Part shown: positions 1 to 8,762 of the stretch, piece by piece
Layout: each line of letters begins with the position of its first letter
Numbering within the stretch: the stretch's first letter is position 1
NCBI GenBank assembly: GCA_029855935.1
Contig: JAGSHN010000004.1
Coordinates: 118,022-182,021, forward strand
Direction of reading: 5' to 3'
DNA: 64,000 nt
Source: Candidatus Thorarchaeota archaeon
GTDB lineage: Archaea > Asgardarchaeota > Thorarchaeia > Thorarchaeales > Thorarchaeaceae
Position numbers and translations under genes: made by a program
The notes under the pieces: generated by a model
The model's input: the letters and a program-made list of their open reading frames with translations, nothing else
Told to the model about the DNA's origin: nothing
Database searches by the model: none

Positions 1-153
1 CCTCGCCTCGATCAGTCGTATTGTTTCCCCATCGAAGACAGGAGATTGCCGAATCTCTGATAGTGCGGTCTGCAGTCGTTCGGGGCGTTCTGGATGTCCG
101 ACAGACATCTTGTGTTTGATAAAGTAGTCATGATAAATGATGTCCGTTGTCAT
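1..153 (-). CDS. Histone deacetylase family protein, N-terminal fragment (cut by window edge)
   Basis: The minus strand reads from an ATG at 151-153 for 51 residues and runs off the window start without a stop, so only the N terminus is present. The motif GHPERPERL at residues 19-27 is the N-terminal signature of the zinc-dependent histone deacetylase / acetoin utilisation (AcuC) / acetylpolyamine amidohydrolase superfamily. The catalytic His and Asp residues would lie outside the window. The substrate (acetyl-lysine or acetylpolyamine) cannot be told from this piece. Family assignment is fairly secure; function is open. Confidence 0.75.
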   Translation of the reverse strand, partial: MTTDIIYHDYFIKHKMSVGHPERPERLQTALSEIRQSPVFDGETIRLIEAR

Positions 154-278
154 TTGACCGACTCCTCGGGATTAGAGTACTAGAACAAAACCATCTCTTC
201 TTCGTTCATAGATAAGTCATTCACATCCCGAAAGCAATCTTTATCTTGGAACCAGCCGCGAAAGTATTACTGTAGAAT

Positions 279-384
279 GGGTCGGTAGTCTAGCTTGGTA
301 TGATTCTTGCTTGGGGTGGCTCAAGTCATCGCTTGAGTCACAGATTGCAAGAGGTCGGGCGTTCAAGTCGCCCCCGGCCCACCA
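279..384 (+). tRNA. tRNA-Pro(GGG) with a canonical intron
   Basis: The acceptor stem GGGTCGG (279-285) pairs with CCGGCCC (374-380), followed by A and an encoded CCA. The T arm is GGGCG-TTCAAGT-CGCCC. The anticodon stem CTTGC/GCAAG encloses the loop TTGGGG, and an insertion of about 29 nt follows anticodon position 37, the canonical archaeal site. The insertion has its own helix, CTCAAG/CTTGAG. A TATA-like TCTTTATC lies about 35-40 nt upstream. The D arm and sequence context match tRNA-Pro. Intron ends are inferred from the secondary structure. Confidence 0.9.
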
Positions 385-472
385 TCATCAATTTTCTTCC
401 TCTGTTGCCAGTCGACTGTTCCAAGGTCTTGTGTTTCCAATAAGCGAACAGGCGTACCTAGGGTAGGAGTCA

Positions 473-1033
473 CTAGAGGGGAATCTCCCATAACGTTTCG
501 TAGATTGGACCTGCGGGCGTTAGTGTGCTCTTTTTCATCCTTATGCAGGTGACAGACATAGTTCCAACAACCTCGTTCCTCAATGACTCTATGTTGCGAA
601 GGAACCGGTCCCGGTCACGAACACTACGCACACGAGCAATGGTCAGATGAGTCTTGAACCTCTTGTCTGGAGGATAACCCAGATTTCCCAAGAGATCGTC
701 TATCTGTGACTTTAGCGAAACCATCTTGTCGTGACCATCACTCACACCGACCCAGATCACTCGTGCACGGGTTAGCGTCGGGAATGCACCAACGCCCTCC
801 ATCCGTACTGCGAACGGCCTGGCTTGGAGCGACTGTAGACTATCACGGATTATGTCCGTCTTGGATAAGGGAGTATCCCCGAAGAATCGCAGGGTGAAAT
901 GCACATTCTGTATTTCGACCAACTTGAGCTTGGCGGCATGCTGATCAAGGCGGCTCTGAAGGTGATGAATCCTATCGCGTAGTGATGGTTCTTCAACATC
1001 GATGCTTAGAAAGGCTCGGACGGTGGAACTCAT
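473..1033 (-). CDS. thpR: RNA 2',3'-cyclic phosphodiesterase (ThpR / 2'-5' RNA ligase family)
   Basis: This is a 2H phosphoesterase with both H-x-T-x motifs: HFTL at residues 45-48 and HLTI at 129-132. These supply the two catalytic histidines that hydrolyse 2',3'-cyclic phosphate ends on RNA; the family can also show 2'-5' ligation. The length of 186 residues is normal. I start at the Met at 1033, whose product opens with SSTVRAFLSIDV as family members do. A longer frame to 1075 exists, but the extra 14 residues do not look like the family. The gene stands alone on the minus strand and faces away from the AAA gene that follows. Confidence 0.88.
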   Translation of the reverse strand: MSSTVRAFLSIDVEEPSLRDRIHHLQSRLDQHAAKLKLVEIQNVHFTLRFFGDTPLSKTDIIRDSLQSLQARPFAVRMEGVGAFPTLTRARVIWVGVSDGHDKMVSLKSQIDDLLGNLGYPPDKRFKTHLTIARVRSVRDRDRFLRNIESLRNEVVGTMSVTCIRMKKSTLTPAGPIYETLWEIPL

Positions 1034-1174
1034 CGCAATCACATGGACTCCATTTGGGGTGGCATTCAACTTCAATGTGCCGACCCACAGATGATGTAGT
1101 ACGTATGTGAAACGTTACAGTTCGCTAGTCTTAAAGGCACACACCTGAGGAATTGACAGTCGAAGGGTTTCAAG

Positions 1175-2302
1175 TTGACAAGAAAGGAGTCAGGTGTCGA
1201 TCTACCGGCCTCCACAAGGGGCACCGTGAAGAAGTCATCTCGGAGAGGGAGGGCGGAAACGTACGGTGCAAGGAGAGTAGTGTTGCGGCCGATTGGGTAT
1301 CCGTTTAGACTGAGGGGGGACCCTCAGCCATCAGGGATAGAAATAGATGACGATGGACTCTTTCAGGACTATGCACGCGAGCAGTGGATTGGAAGCGTCG
1401 TGAGAAAGGGGATGTACCTCTTTGACCGTTACGTTATGCCAGACTTCGCCTTTCACGTTCTTGATGTTGTTCCCGAGGGGTCTGTGATAACGAGGGACAC
1501 GGAGATAGTGCTGCAGAATGGGCGAAGTGGTAAGCCAAATGCCTCCTTGAAACCAGTGCCGTTTGAAGATATCATCGGACACGACGATGTGAAGTCCAAA
1601 TGTCAAATCATTCTTCGATACCTGAACGACCCGACATTATATGAGGAGTGGGCTCCGCGTGCCGTCCTTTTCTATGGTCCACCTGGCACAGGAAAGACTA
1701 TGACAGCTGTTGCCCTCGCCAGTAAGGCCAAGGCTAATGTTATCATCGTAAAAGCACCGGACCTCATAGGCGCCCATGTGGGCGACGGAGCAAGACGCAT
1801 AGCAGCTGTCTTCGATGAGGCAAGAGGAGCGGCACCAAGCATCGTGTTCATAGACGAGATTGATGCTATTGCACTCCATAGATCATTTCAGTCAGTCCGT
1901 GGAGACGTATCGGAGATAGTCACGACACTGCTGGGAGAGATCGACCGGACTGTAGATGATGTGCCAGTGGTGGTCATTGCTGCAACTAATGCAATTGAAC
2001 TGTTGGATCCCGCAGTGAGAAGTAGATTTGACGCCGCCTTTGAGTTCCGGCTACCAACAGATGAAGAGAGATACCAGATTCTTGAGATGTATGCCTCTCG
2101 CCTGCCCCTGCCTGTGAGGGCGGACCTCAAGCTCATAGCAAGGAGATCACATGGACTATCGGGACGCGACCTTCGCAACCGCCTTCTAAAGGAGGCGTTC
2201 CATCTTGCCGTTGTTGAGGGACTGGATCACGTTCCAGCACGAATCTTGATGTCAGTACTTCAAAAGATAATGTCGAGGAAACGACCAGACTATGTCTTGT
2301 AA
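1175..2302 (+). CDS. AAA+ ATPase, single-module CDC48/proteasomal-ATPase-like
   Basis: This 375-residue protein has one AAA module: Walker A GPPGTGKT at 168-175, Walker B IVFIDEID at 223-230 and an arginine-finger region around PAVRSRFD. The N-terminal 130 residues include a basic start and a beta-rich segment that could be an OB-like or CPSF-like substrate domain. It most resembles single-AAA archaeal relatives of CDC48 and 26S ATPases, which unfold proteins or remodel complexes; the substrate is unknown. The start is a TTG, and no in-frame ATG occurs before residue 80. The UPF0200 gene follows after 24 nt on the same strand, so the two are probably co-transcribed. Confidence 0.75.
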   Translation: MTRKESGVDLPASTRGTVKKSSRRGRAETYGARRVVLRPIGYPFRLRGDPQPSGIEIDDDGLFQDYAREQWIGSVVRKGMYLFDRYVMPDFAFHVLDVVPEGSVITRDTEIVLQNGRSGKPNASLKPVPFEDIIGHDDVKSKCQIILRYLNDPTLYEEWAPRAVLFYGPPGTGKTMTAVALASKAKANVIIVKAPDLIGAHVGDGARRIAAVFDEARGAAPSIVFIDEIDAIALHRSFQSVRGDVSEIVTTLLGEIDRTVDDVPVVVIAATNAIELLDPAVRSRFDAAFEFRLPTDEERYQILEMYASRLPLPVRADLKLIARRSHGLSGRDLRNRLLKEAFHLAVVEGLDHVPARILMSVLQKIMSRKRPDYVL

Positions 2303-2326
2303 AGGAGGCACAGGAGAACGCACAGA

Positions 2327-2887
2327 ATGAGAGTGATAATAGTGACTGGCATGCCCGGCTCTGGAAAGAGTGAGGCCGCGCGTCTGCTAAACGAGGAATA
2401 CGGCATCCCCATCGTTGTGATGGGCGATGTTGTCCGCGACGTCATTCGTGAGAGGGGGCTGGAGCCGACACCTGAGCTCACGAGGGAAACTATGCTGCGT
2501 CTGCGGGAGGAGGATGGCCCGGGCGCCATTGCAATGAGATGTCTGGACAAACTCCGTGACTGTGGTTCCGATGTGGTTGTCATCGAGGGCTGCAGAAGCT
2601 TGGCCGAGGTGGAGGTATTTGAGAGAGAGGCGCGGACGATCACAATCGTATGTATTCATTCATCACCCACGACCAGATTCACGCGACTGAAACTCAGAGG
2701 CAGATCCGATGCTCCGCTGGACTACCAATCGTTCCGTAGACGGGATCTGACGGAGTTGTCAGTGGGCATCGGGGGGGTGATAGCGCTCGCAGACTTCATG
2801 ATAGTCAATGAGGGCACACTCGAAGAATTCTGTGCACGAGTACGACAGATTGCGGAGAGGATACTTGGAAATGAGGGTTGTTGTTGA
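2327..2887 (+). CDS. UPF0200 family nucleotide kinase-like protein
   Basis: This is a P-loop NTPase of the adenylate/dephospho-CoA kinase fold. GMPGSGKS at residues 8-15 is the phosphate-binding loop, and the DVVRDVIRERGL segment is characteristic of archaeal UPF0200. The 186-residue length is normal. The biochemical substrate of UPF0200 is not established. The stop overlaps the start of the UPF0201 gene by 17 nt. In some archaea these two families are fused into one polypeptide, so the overlap suggests tight co-expression and perhaps a complex. Confidence 0.85.
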   Translation: MRVIIVTGMPGSGKSEAARLLNEEYGIPIVVMGDVVRDVIRERGLEPTPELTRETMLRLREEDGPGAIAMRCLDKLRDCGSDVVVIEGCRSLAEVEVFEREARTITIVCIHSSPTTRFTRLKLRGRSDAPLDYQSFRRRDLTELSVGIGGVIALADFMIVNEGTLEEFCARVRQIAERILGNEGCC

Positions 2888-3281
2888 TTGTCCCACGTAT
2901 CCAACCGAGGATCCAGAAAAGGTCCTCTTGGCGGTCACAAGCCTCTTTCCAGACTTAGAGTTCAGACCCACCGAGAACGGCGTACGAGCCGAGACAAGCG
3001 GGAGAAGCGGTCTCGAGTGGCTCCGGTCGAGAATCTTCGAACGACGTATAATCGACGCCACTCGCGCTCGTCTCTACTCAAACGCTGACGATGATCACAC
3101 CAGACTTCACCTTGACAAACAGGCCGGACTGCACGGCCGCGTACGCATAGTTGATGAGTTCGAGGAGGAACCCCCGCTCGGAACCATTGTGGTAGACTTC
3201 TTCTTTGAGTCCACGAGAGAGATGGAGGAGTTCATCAAGTGGATTGCTCCACCCACAGAAGATGGACGCGCGTTAATCTAG
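2871..3281 (+). CDS. UPF0201 family putative RNA-binding protein
   Basis: This 136-residue protein begins MRVVVDCPTYPTEDPEKV and contains the conserved segment LRSRIFERRIIDATR, both features of archaeal UPF0201 (an RNA-binding-like fold). I start at the ATG at 2871, inside the last codons of the UPF0200 gene. An upstream in-frame start exists but would add 21 residues overlapping that gene without family support. The 3' end overlaps the convergent Trm-G10 gene by 4 nt. The molecular role is unknown. Confidence 0.85.
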   Translation: MRVVVDCPTYPTEDPEKVLLAVTSLFPDLEFRPTENGVRAETSGRSGLEWLRSRIFERRIIDATRARLYSNADDDHTRLHLDKQAGLHGRVRIVDEFEEEPPLGTIVVDFFFESTREMEEFIKWIAPPTEDGRALI

Positions 3282-4288
3282 TGATGTTGAACCACAAAGA
3301 TCTCTCTTGTCAGTGCAGCATGGACACGGACCTCCACCTGAACCTCAATGGATAGAGCATGTCTGCGAATCATCTCTTCCGCCCGCATCCTGCTATCAGT
3401 ACAGAGGCACATTCGCCCCCCAGCACGTAGGAGCGATGACAGTTGGCTCAACAGGGAGTCCACTAGCAGTCGTGCGTGCTCGCCCCTTGTCGAGCTTACT
3501 CGGCCATAGGGAGGGTCGGTGACTATCGAGTCACATTGAGCCAAGGGAATCTGTCGCGCGTCCCCCTGAATCAGAGAGAAGTCCACTCCACCCGTGTCTG
3601 ACAAGTTGGCACGTGCACCTTGAAGCAGTTTCCAATTGATTTCAAGACCGATCACGCGTGCCCCAAGGTCAGCCGCCTCACAGAGGATTCCTCCAGCCCC
3701 ACAGAATGGGTCAAGAACCACATTGCCAGGGAGAAGACGCGCAAGATTGCACATTGCACGAGCAAGTGGGGCATTCATGATTGATGGGTGAAAAAAGGGG
3801 CGCTTGCGCGACTTTCGCAGCATTACTTCTCTACGGGTCACGGAGCGCTGGAGGTCCCCCAAGAGGAGTGTGCCATTGCAGTCGATTGCCAACAGGGGCA
3901 GGTCGGGACTGTCTAGATTAACTCGTAGGCCAGTATTGCGCTTCACAACGGCTCCAACCTCTACGGCCAGCTCGCGACCAGAGGACCGTGGTTGACTGAC
4001 GATGAAGCCTCTCAGTGCAAACGACCTTGCATTACCCAGAAACTCTGACAACGTGACAAGTCGAAGGTCCTCCGGTCTGTCGGCCTCTTCAAAGATTCTA
4101 CCAGTGACCTGAAGAAATGCAGCTCGATGCAGAAGCGGTACTGTGACATCAATCTTGCTGTTAATCAGACACAGTCGCCCGCACCAGCTTGTATCGGCGG
4201 AAGGGTCGTAAGTATGTACGATTGACTCAACTTCGGCTCTTGCAAGGTCAGGTAGTTCCCCACTCACAATGGCGTACTGTCTTCTCAA
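3278..4288 (-). CDS. tRNA (guanine(10)-N2)-dimethyltransferase (Trm11/Trm-G10 family)
   Basis: The N-terminal half is THUMP-like (YAIVSGELPDLARAEVESIV opens it) and the C-terminal half is a Rossmann methyltransferase with the SAM-binding DPFCGAGG and the catalytic DPPYGR motif of amino-methylases. The family methylates N2 of G10 in tRNA using SAM. I chose the TTG at 4288: it comes right before the conserved N-terminal strand and 11 nt after the end of the upstream GPN gene. A longer TTG start at 4360 would overlap that gene by 62 nt. The two genes look co-transcribed. Confidence 0.85.
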   Translation of the reverse strand: MRRQYAIVSGELPDLARAEVESIVHTYDPSADTSWCGRLCLINSKIDVTVPLLHRAAFLQVTGRIFEEADRPEDLRLVTLSEFLGNARSFALRGFIVSQPRSSGRELAVEVGAVVKRNTGLRVNLDSPDLPLLAIDCNGTLLLGDLQRSVTRREVMLRKSRKRPFFHPSIMNAPLARAMCNLARLLPGNVVLDPFCGAGGILCEAADLGARVIGLEINWKLLQGARANLSDTGGVDFSLIQGDARQIPLAQCDSIVTDPPYGRVSSTRGEHARLLVDSLLSQLSSLLRAGGRMCLCTDSRMRAEEMIRRHALSIEVQVEVRVHAALTREIFVVQHH

Positions 4289-4298
4289 TGCAATCAGC

Positions 4299-5063
4299 TC
4301 ATCGGACGAGATTGTCGCCAGCAAGAAAGATACGCTGCATAGCACCGTAGAGATGGCCAATGCCAGTCATCTGCTTTGCAGATACTGGAAGAAGGACGGG
4401 GCCGCCTCCTAGGTCCTGTAGCATCCTCAGAATTGCTGTGGCATACTCCCTGTTAAGCCCTCTCGAAGACTCCAGCAATGCCTCCTCCAGGACATACGGA
4501 TCCTCAGACCAAGACACTATCTCTTCGACTTTGTCATCTGACAGGATGTCAGACTTGCTTAACAGGTTGAGCTGGGGCAACCCAAAACGGAGATTGATAG
4601 ACAGGCCCAGCAGCATCGATGATAGATATCCCTCGGGAGTGCGGGCAATATTGGCATCAAGAAGATGCAGTGTGAGAGATGGCTCACGCTCGGCAATGGA
4701 CGACACCATCAGAGGGCCAGAGTTGCGATAGGCGAACAGCTCCATCTGGCCCGGACAGTCAACAATCGCGTAGTCCACACCCGTTTCAAAGACCTCATCA
4801 CGTAGGTCCTGCACATGGTTCACAGCCATATCCAATGCGGCCACCAGACCACCATTAGGACCAAGACCGAAAGTGCGGACTATCTCGTCATAGTCAACAT
4901 ACTCGCGTATATCCACATCACTGGTATAGGGGGGGCTGTCCACCCCGGGATCCAAGTTCACAATTGCAACGCTCAGCTCCATTCCGAGGAGCCACTTTTC
5001 CAGGGACGCGGTAAGTAGCGACTTTCCCGAACCAGCTGTACCAACCACAAATGTGAAGAACAT
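4299..5063 (-). CDS. GPN-loop GTPase (XAB1/GPN family)
   Basis: P-loop GTAGSGKS lies at residues 8-15, the diagnostic Gly-Pro-Asn insertion (LGPNGG) at 67-72, DCPGQ is the switch II motif and LSKSD stands at the NKxD position. The 254-residue length is typical. Eukaryotic GPN proteins help assemble RNA polymerase II and load it into the nucleus; the archaeal PAB0955-type proteins are homodimeric GTPases of unclear role. It is the first gene of a two-gene minus-strand unit with Trm-G10 and is divergent from the HTH regulator. Confidence 0.92.
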   Translation of the reverse strand: MFFTFVVGTAGSGKSLLTASLEKWLLGMELSVAIVNLDPGVDSPPYTSDVDIREYVDYDEIVRTFGLGPNGGLVAALDMAVNHVQDLRDEVFETGVDYAIVDCPGQMELFAYRNSGPLMVSSIAEREPSLTLHLLDANIARTPEGYLSSMLLGLSINLRFGLPQLNLLSKSDILSDDKVEEIVSWSEDPYVLEEALLESSRGLNREYATAILRMLQDLGGGPVLLPVSAKQMTGIGHLYGAMQRIFLAGDNLVR

Positions 5064-5171
5064 GGCACTCTGATGGTTTCAGACCAACAATTCGCTCTTA
5101 GATGCTTCGGACCAGACGGCGCTGGCAGTTGGAGAGAAAGGCATAACAGACAGTCGGACTGTGTGACTGCT

Positions 5172-5921
5172 ATGGTGAGAGGCGAAACGCTCAGGCGCCT
5201 TGCCGAGATAATGGCAGGAGACATCTGCTTGGCAGACGAGGATCCAGGAACCGTGATGAAACGATGGCGAGAGCGTTTTCATGTATCTCAGAAGGACCTT
5301 GCAAGGCAACTTGGTGTTTCCCCCTCCGTGATTAGTGACTATGAGAGCGGGCGAAGAAAGTCCCCACGTGTCGAAACCATAAAGAGATTTGTCGAGGGTC
5401 TCCTTGAGATAGATGCCGCAAACGGTGGGCGTGTCGCAGCGGCAATGGAGAAGCTAGTGACGCCGGCAATCGCATCCGACGCGATCCTAGATAGCCGAGA
5501 GTTCCGGGTGCCCGTGTTGGCACGGCTCTTTGTCGATTGGCTCAGATGCCGGGTGTTGACACATGCCCCCCTGCTAGAAAGAGAGATTTATGGCTATACG
5601 GCCCTCGACAGCATTAAGGCAATAGTTTCACTTAGCCCTAAGCAACTCCTGAGATTGTATGGAGGCACAACACGTAGAGCGGCCGTACTCACGAACGTGT
5701 CAACGGGCCGGTCTCCGATGGTGGCCATAAAGGCGAGCCAGATAGGAACATCGACAGCTGTGAAACCCGCAGTGGTCATACTACAGGGGGTGAAAGAGCT
5801 CGATCCACTGGCTGTCAAGATCGCAGATGGAATTCACGTTCCGCTCTGCGTTTCGGACATTCCAACACAAGAGGAGCTGGTTCGGCGATTGCGAGGATTT
5901 GACCCTATTGAGCGGAGGTAG
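5172..5921 (+). CDS. XRE-type helix-turn-helix transcriptional regulator (archaeal conserved)
   Basis: An XRE/Cro HTH occupies about residues 36-60, with the recognition-helix region VSPSVISDYESGRRKSP. This is followed by a C-terminal domain of about 170 residues ending in a possible small-molecule-binding segment. It matches a conserved archaeal regulator family (opening like GETLRRLAEIMAGDI, then a DPGTVMKRWRERF segment); the target is unknown. I start at the ATG at 5172 because family homology begins there; an upstream in-frame start at 5073 adds unrelated residues. The HD hydrolase gene begins 5 nt after the stop, so the two are likely one operon. Confidence 0.82.
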   Translation: MVRGETLRRLAEIMAGDICLADEDPGTVMKRWRERFHVSQKDLARQLGVSPSVISDYESGRRKSPRVETIKRFVEGLLEIDAANGGRVAAAMEKLVTPAIASDAILDSREFRVPVLARLFVDWLRCRVLTHAPLLEREIYGYTALDSIKAIVSLSPKQLLRLYGGTTRRAAVLTNVSTGRSPMVAIKASQIGTSTAVKPAVVILQGVKELDPLAVKIADGIHVPLCVSDIPTQEELVRRLRGFDPIERR

Positions 5922-5926
5922 AAGAA

Positions 5927-7225
5927 TTGTTGGAACAGGCGATTGAAATAAACGACCCTATTCTTGGATTCATAGGAGTTACCGAGCTCGAAAAGAGAGT
6001 TATCGACTCGGAGCCATATCAACGGCTTCGTAGAATCAAGCAACTCTCTGGGGGGCATTTTGTATATCCTACTGCCGAACATACGAGATTTGGCCACTGC
6101 CTCGGAGCTATGCATCTTGCATCTCGCCTGGGCGAGAAACTGTTGCCACACCTAGGTCTTGGAGATGACGATCTGCAGGAAGTTCGCGTGGCAAGCCTCC
6201 TCCACGACATTGGTCACGGGCCGTTCAGCCACGTCTTTGAGGAAGTTCTACTAGAGCATAGAGGAATGAATCATGAGGATATGACCGAGTGGATAATCGA
6301 GGAGAGTGTAGTCGGGGATTTATTGAGTGATTTTGGGATAGTGCCCTCTCGAGTTGCTGATTTGGTTCGAGGAAGAAGGAAGAAGAAAGTGGATGCAGTC
6401 TTGGCGGGCATTGTAGCTGGGCAAATCGATGCGGACAAGATGGACTATCTCGTTCGAGATTCCTTCTACTGCGGGGTTAATTACGGGCTCATTGACCAAG
6501 ACAGGCTCTTGGACAATGTTGAGATAGGAGAGGACTATGCTATGGAGTTCTCCCTTGCCACTAGGGGCACCCTAGAGGCATTTCTCGTGGCACGCTATGA
6601 GATGTTCATGAATGTCTACTACCACAAGACTGTGCGGAGTGTTGAGGTGATGCTCGTCAAGCTGATGACGGCGGCAAACGATGTCTTGCAGTTGGTCGAC
6701 TTTGGGAGCCCTGAGGAGTTTCTGAAACTGGACGACATCTCTGTAGTGTCGAGAATCAGAAAAGTCGATCCATCTGAGTCCGCCGAGGCGGCGGAAGCCT
6801 TGGAGATGGTCAGGCGGTTAGACTCACGCGTCCTCTACAAGCCAGCATTTGAGAAGATCCTTTACACTGGGGACAAGTTTGTTTCCAAACTGCTCACGAA
6901 ACGAAAAGTGAGAGAAACCATCGAGGAAGAGATAGCGGAAGAGGCGCATGTCCCACGGGAGGAGGTGATAGTTGATGTTCCAACACTGCCGTCCGTTCCG
7001 CACAACCCCCACCAAGAGGACCCAATGGAGATCTATATTTTCGAGATTGTGGAGGGTGAGAAGAAGCGGAGAAATCTCTCAGAGTTGTCCAACATAGCAG
7101 AGATGATGAAGGGATACCTTGATGTGATACGTGTCTATACACATGCCAAATATAGAAGAAGGGTTGAGCGGGCTGCACGGGCGGTCTTCAAGGGAGTGCC
7201 CGCGAGCGCAGAGATTCATATGTGA
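5927..7225 (+). CDS. HD-domain phosphohydrolase (dNTPase/SAMHD1-like)
   Basis: This 432-residue metal-dependent hydrolase has the HD signature at LLHDIGHGPFSHVFE (His93-Asp94), further ligands in the EHTRFGHCLG segment and in DADKMDYLVRDS. The arrangement is that of archaeal and bacterial SAMHD1/dGTPase relatives, which hydrolyse dNTPs; the exact nucleotide is not shown by sequence. It starts with TTG, 5 nt after the HTH gene stop, which supports translational coupling. The C terminus faces the GTPase operon convergently. Confidence 0.85.
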   Translation: MLEQAIEINDPILGFIGVTELEKRVIDSEPYQRLRRIKQLSGGHFVYPTAEHTRFGHCLGAMHLASRLGEKLLPHLGLGDDDLQEVRVASLLHDIGHGPFSHVFEEVLLEHRGMNHEDMTEWIIEESVVGDLLSDFGIVPSRVADLVRGRRKKKVDAVLAGIVAGQIDADKMDYLVRDSFYCGVNYGLIDQDRLLDNVEIGEDYAMEFSLATRGTLEAFLVARYEMFMNVYYHKTVRSVEVMLVKLMTAANDVLQLVDFGSPEEFLKLDDISVVSRIRKVDPSESAEAAEALEMVRRLDSRVLYKPAFEKILYTGDKFVSKLLTKRKVRETIEEEIAEEAHVPREEVIVDVPTLPSVPHNPHQEDPMEIYIFEIVEGEKKRRNLSELSNIAEMMKGYLDVIRVYTHAKYRRRVERAARAVFKGVPASAEIHM

Positions 7226-7242
7226 TGAGGCGAGCGAGTTTT

Positions 7243-7827
7243 TCAGTCCACGGATGCCTGGGGAAGAATACTGGCACGTATCGCATTCTGGAACAGCATC
7301 TGAAAGGCCTCCAGAATGTTGGTGCCGTTACGGGCTACGCTCGGGAAAATTGGAACAGCAAGAGGAATCTTCACCGAGGAACGGAACTCTTGCTCACCAA
7401 TCGGATTCGGCATATCATACTTGTTCAGTAGTATGACCACTGGGACTATCCTCTCGGCTGAGTCTATCATATCTACAAGCTCATTCCAGCTAGCGATGTT
7501 GTCATCCAGAAGATGCCTCTGTGAGTCGGCCACAAATACCACCCCATCGGTTCCGGTCATAACAACATCGCGAGTCGCACGATAGAAGTCTTGACCTGTT
7601 GCAGTCCATACATGGGCACTGATACTCCACCCAGAAGATATGGGGATGGAGAGTGTGCCGTAGTCGCAGAACATCGTTCTGCCAAGAGTGTTCTCGATGG
7701 AGCTGAGTCTGTCTGGACAACCCAGCGCCTTGAACAGCCAGCGTACCGATGTCGTCTTTCCACTCATTGCTGGACCAAAGAAGACAATCTTCAGGCCAAT
7801 GTTCCGATTTCCATAGTCAACAATCAT
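7243..7827 (-). CDS. Small Ras-like GTPase, MglA/Arf-like
   Basis: This is a 194-residue small GTPase: G1 loop GPAMSGKTT at 18-26, G3 in the form TATGQ at about 75-79 (the usual Asp of DxxG is replaced, as in MglA proteins that carry TVPGQ), G4 NKYD at 135-138 and G5-like SVARNGT. No lipidation Cys is present. Such GTPases act as switches in cell polarity or membrane and cytoskeletal systems. It is the last gene of a three-gene unit with a Roadblock protein, the usual GTPase partner and regulator. A GGAGG overlaps the upstream stop codon and sits 10 nt before the ATG. Confidence 0.85.
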   Translation of the reverse strand: MIVDYGNRNIGLKIVFFGPAMSGKTTSVRWLFKALGCPDRLSSIENTLGRTMFCDYGTLSIPISSGWSISAHVWTATGQDFYRATRDVVMTGTDGVVFVADSQRHLLDDNIASWNELVDMIDSAERIVPVVILLNKYDMPNPIGEQEFRSSVKIPLAVPIFPSVARNGTNILEAFQMLFQNAIRASILPQASVD

Positions 7828-7841
7828 GTCATCTTATCCTC

Positions 7842-8762
7842 CTAAGCGCCCCACATACTATCCACCCACGACCCCAACCCCAGGAGAGTATCGTCTGTGA
7901 CGCAATCAGAGAAATCCTCGTGCCACTCAGCACCAATGAAGCGGACAAAACTGGAGAGACCACCAATGTTCCATCCAGCCGCCTCAAACAGGTTTCTCTC
8001 AGTCAACCGTACATTAATGCCAAACTCGCGAACAAGACGAACTCTCGTCAGAATCGTCACAGCACGACGAGCAGCGTGAACAAAGGCGGAAATCTCCTCG
8101 ACAAACATGTCACGTGTCACCATCTCAGCCTCTTCTTCCAGATCAAGGAAAGAGTCGATGAAATTGCCAGCGAGAGATTGACCACGCAGGGACTTTCTCA
8201 GGAGACGGCGAATACGCTCCAAAGCCTGTTTCTTGCGCCCCAGAATCTTGGAGAGGATGTGCGATTCTATCGTGGGTTTGGCAGGAAGGGGACGAGCCAT
8301 CTTGAATTCCGCGTCGGAGGGGCCATACACCCGTAGAATGCCACAGTTGGGGGAAGAAGCCAAGATGACAGTGAGTAGACGGTCGACCATCAGTTCGTCT
8401 ATTGTTAGACCTAGCGATTTCTCGCCCAGTGAAACTCCTATTATCCAAGCCGTGAAGGAAGTTATTCTATCGATTACGAGGCGCAATGAGTTGGAGAGAG
8501 AGCAAACTATGACTCTAGAGGCCTCGAAGTCGTGACGCTCTTCTTCCAACAGGGAAAGCAGCTCATCTTCTGTCGTGAAGTCCCGCCAGAAAACGACTCG
8601 GTGTCTATGCGGGGCAATCTCAGCTAGACTCTTTACAAAATCGTCAACGACCTCCGAGTCACTGCCAACAACGAGTATGGGGTACCTGTGAAGAACAGCA
8701 TGTAGCATCAATGGAAACTGTCTATCGAAGAGGGTCATCAGTTTCAGTATTGAGTACGACAT
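7842..8762 (-). CDS. Uncharacterised protein in a GTPase/Roadblock operon
   Basis: I do not recognise a family. The 306-residue product has no clear signal peptide. The first third looks alpha/beta (LVVGSDSEVVDDFVKSL and IIGVSLGEKSLGL resemble strand-helix units), the middle is a charged helical segment (RKKQALERIRRLLRK, DLEEEAEMVTRD) and the C terminus is Trp-rich. Its ATG overlaps the stop of the upstream Roadblock gene (TGATG), and its own stop lies within the Shine-Dalgarno of the downstream GTPase. It is therefore probably produced with both and may be an effector or adaptor of the switch. Confidence 0.7.
   Translation of the reverse strand: MSYSILKLMTLFDRQFPLMLHAVLHRYPILVVGSDSEVVDDFVKSLAEIAPHRHRVVFWRDFTTEDELLSLLEEERHDFEASRVIVCSLSNSLRLVIDRITSFTAWIIGVSLGEKSLGLTIDELMVDRLLTVILASSPNCGILRVYGPSDAEFKMARPLPAKPTIESHILSKILGRKKQALERIRRLLRKSLRGQSLAGNFIDSFLDLEEEAEMVTRDMFVEEISAFVHAARRAVTILTRVRLVREFGINVRLTERNLFEAAGWNIGGLSSFVRFIGAEWHEDFSDCVTDDTLLGLGSWVDSMWGA

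Noticed and set aside
264-270. GTATTAC word upstream of tRNA-Pro
   Set aside because: The second half (WTACG at the right spacing) is missing, so I do not count it as a copy of the 17-bp motif. Other lone GTAWTAC words (29150, 39539, 43046, 45893, 48045, 59850) were left out for the same reason.
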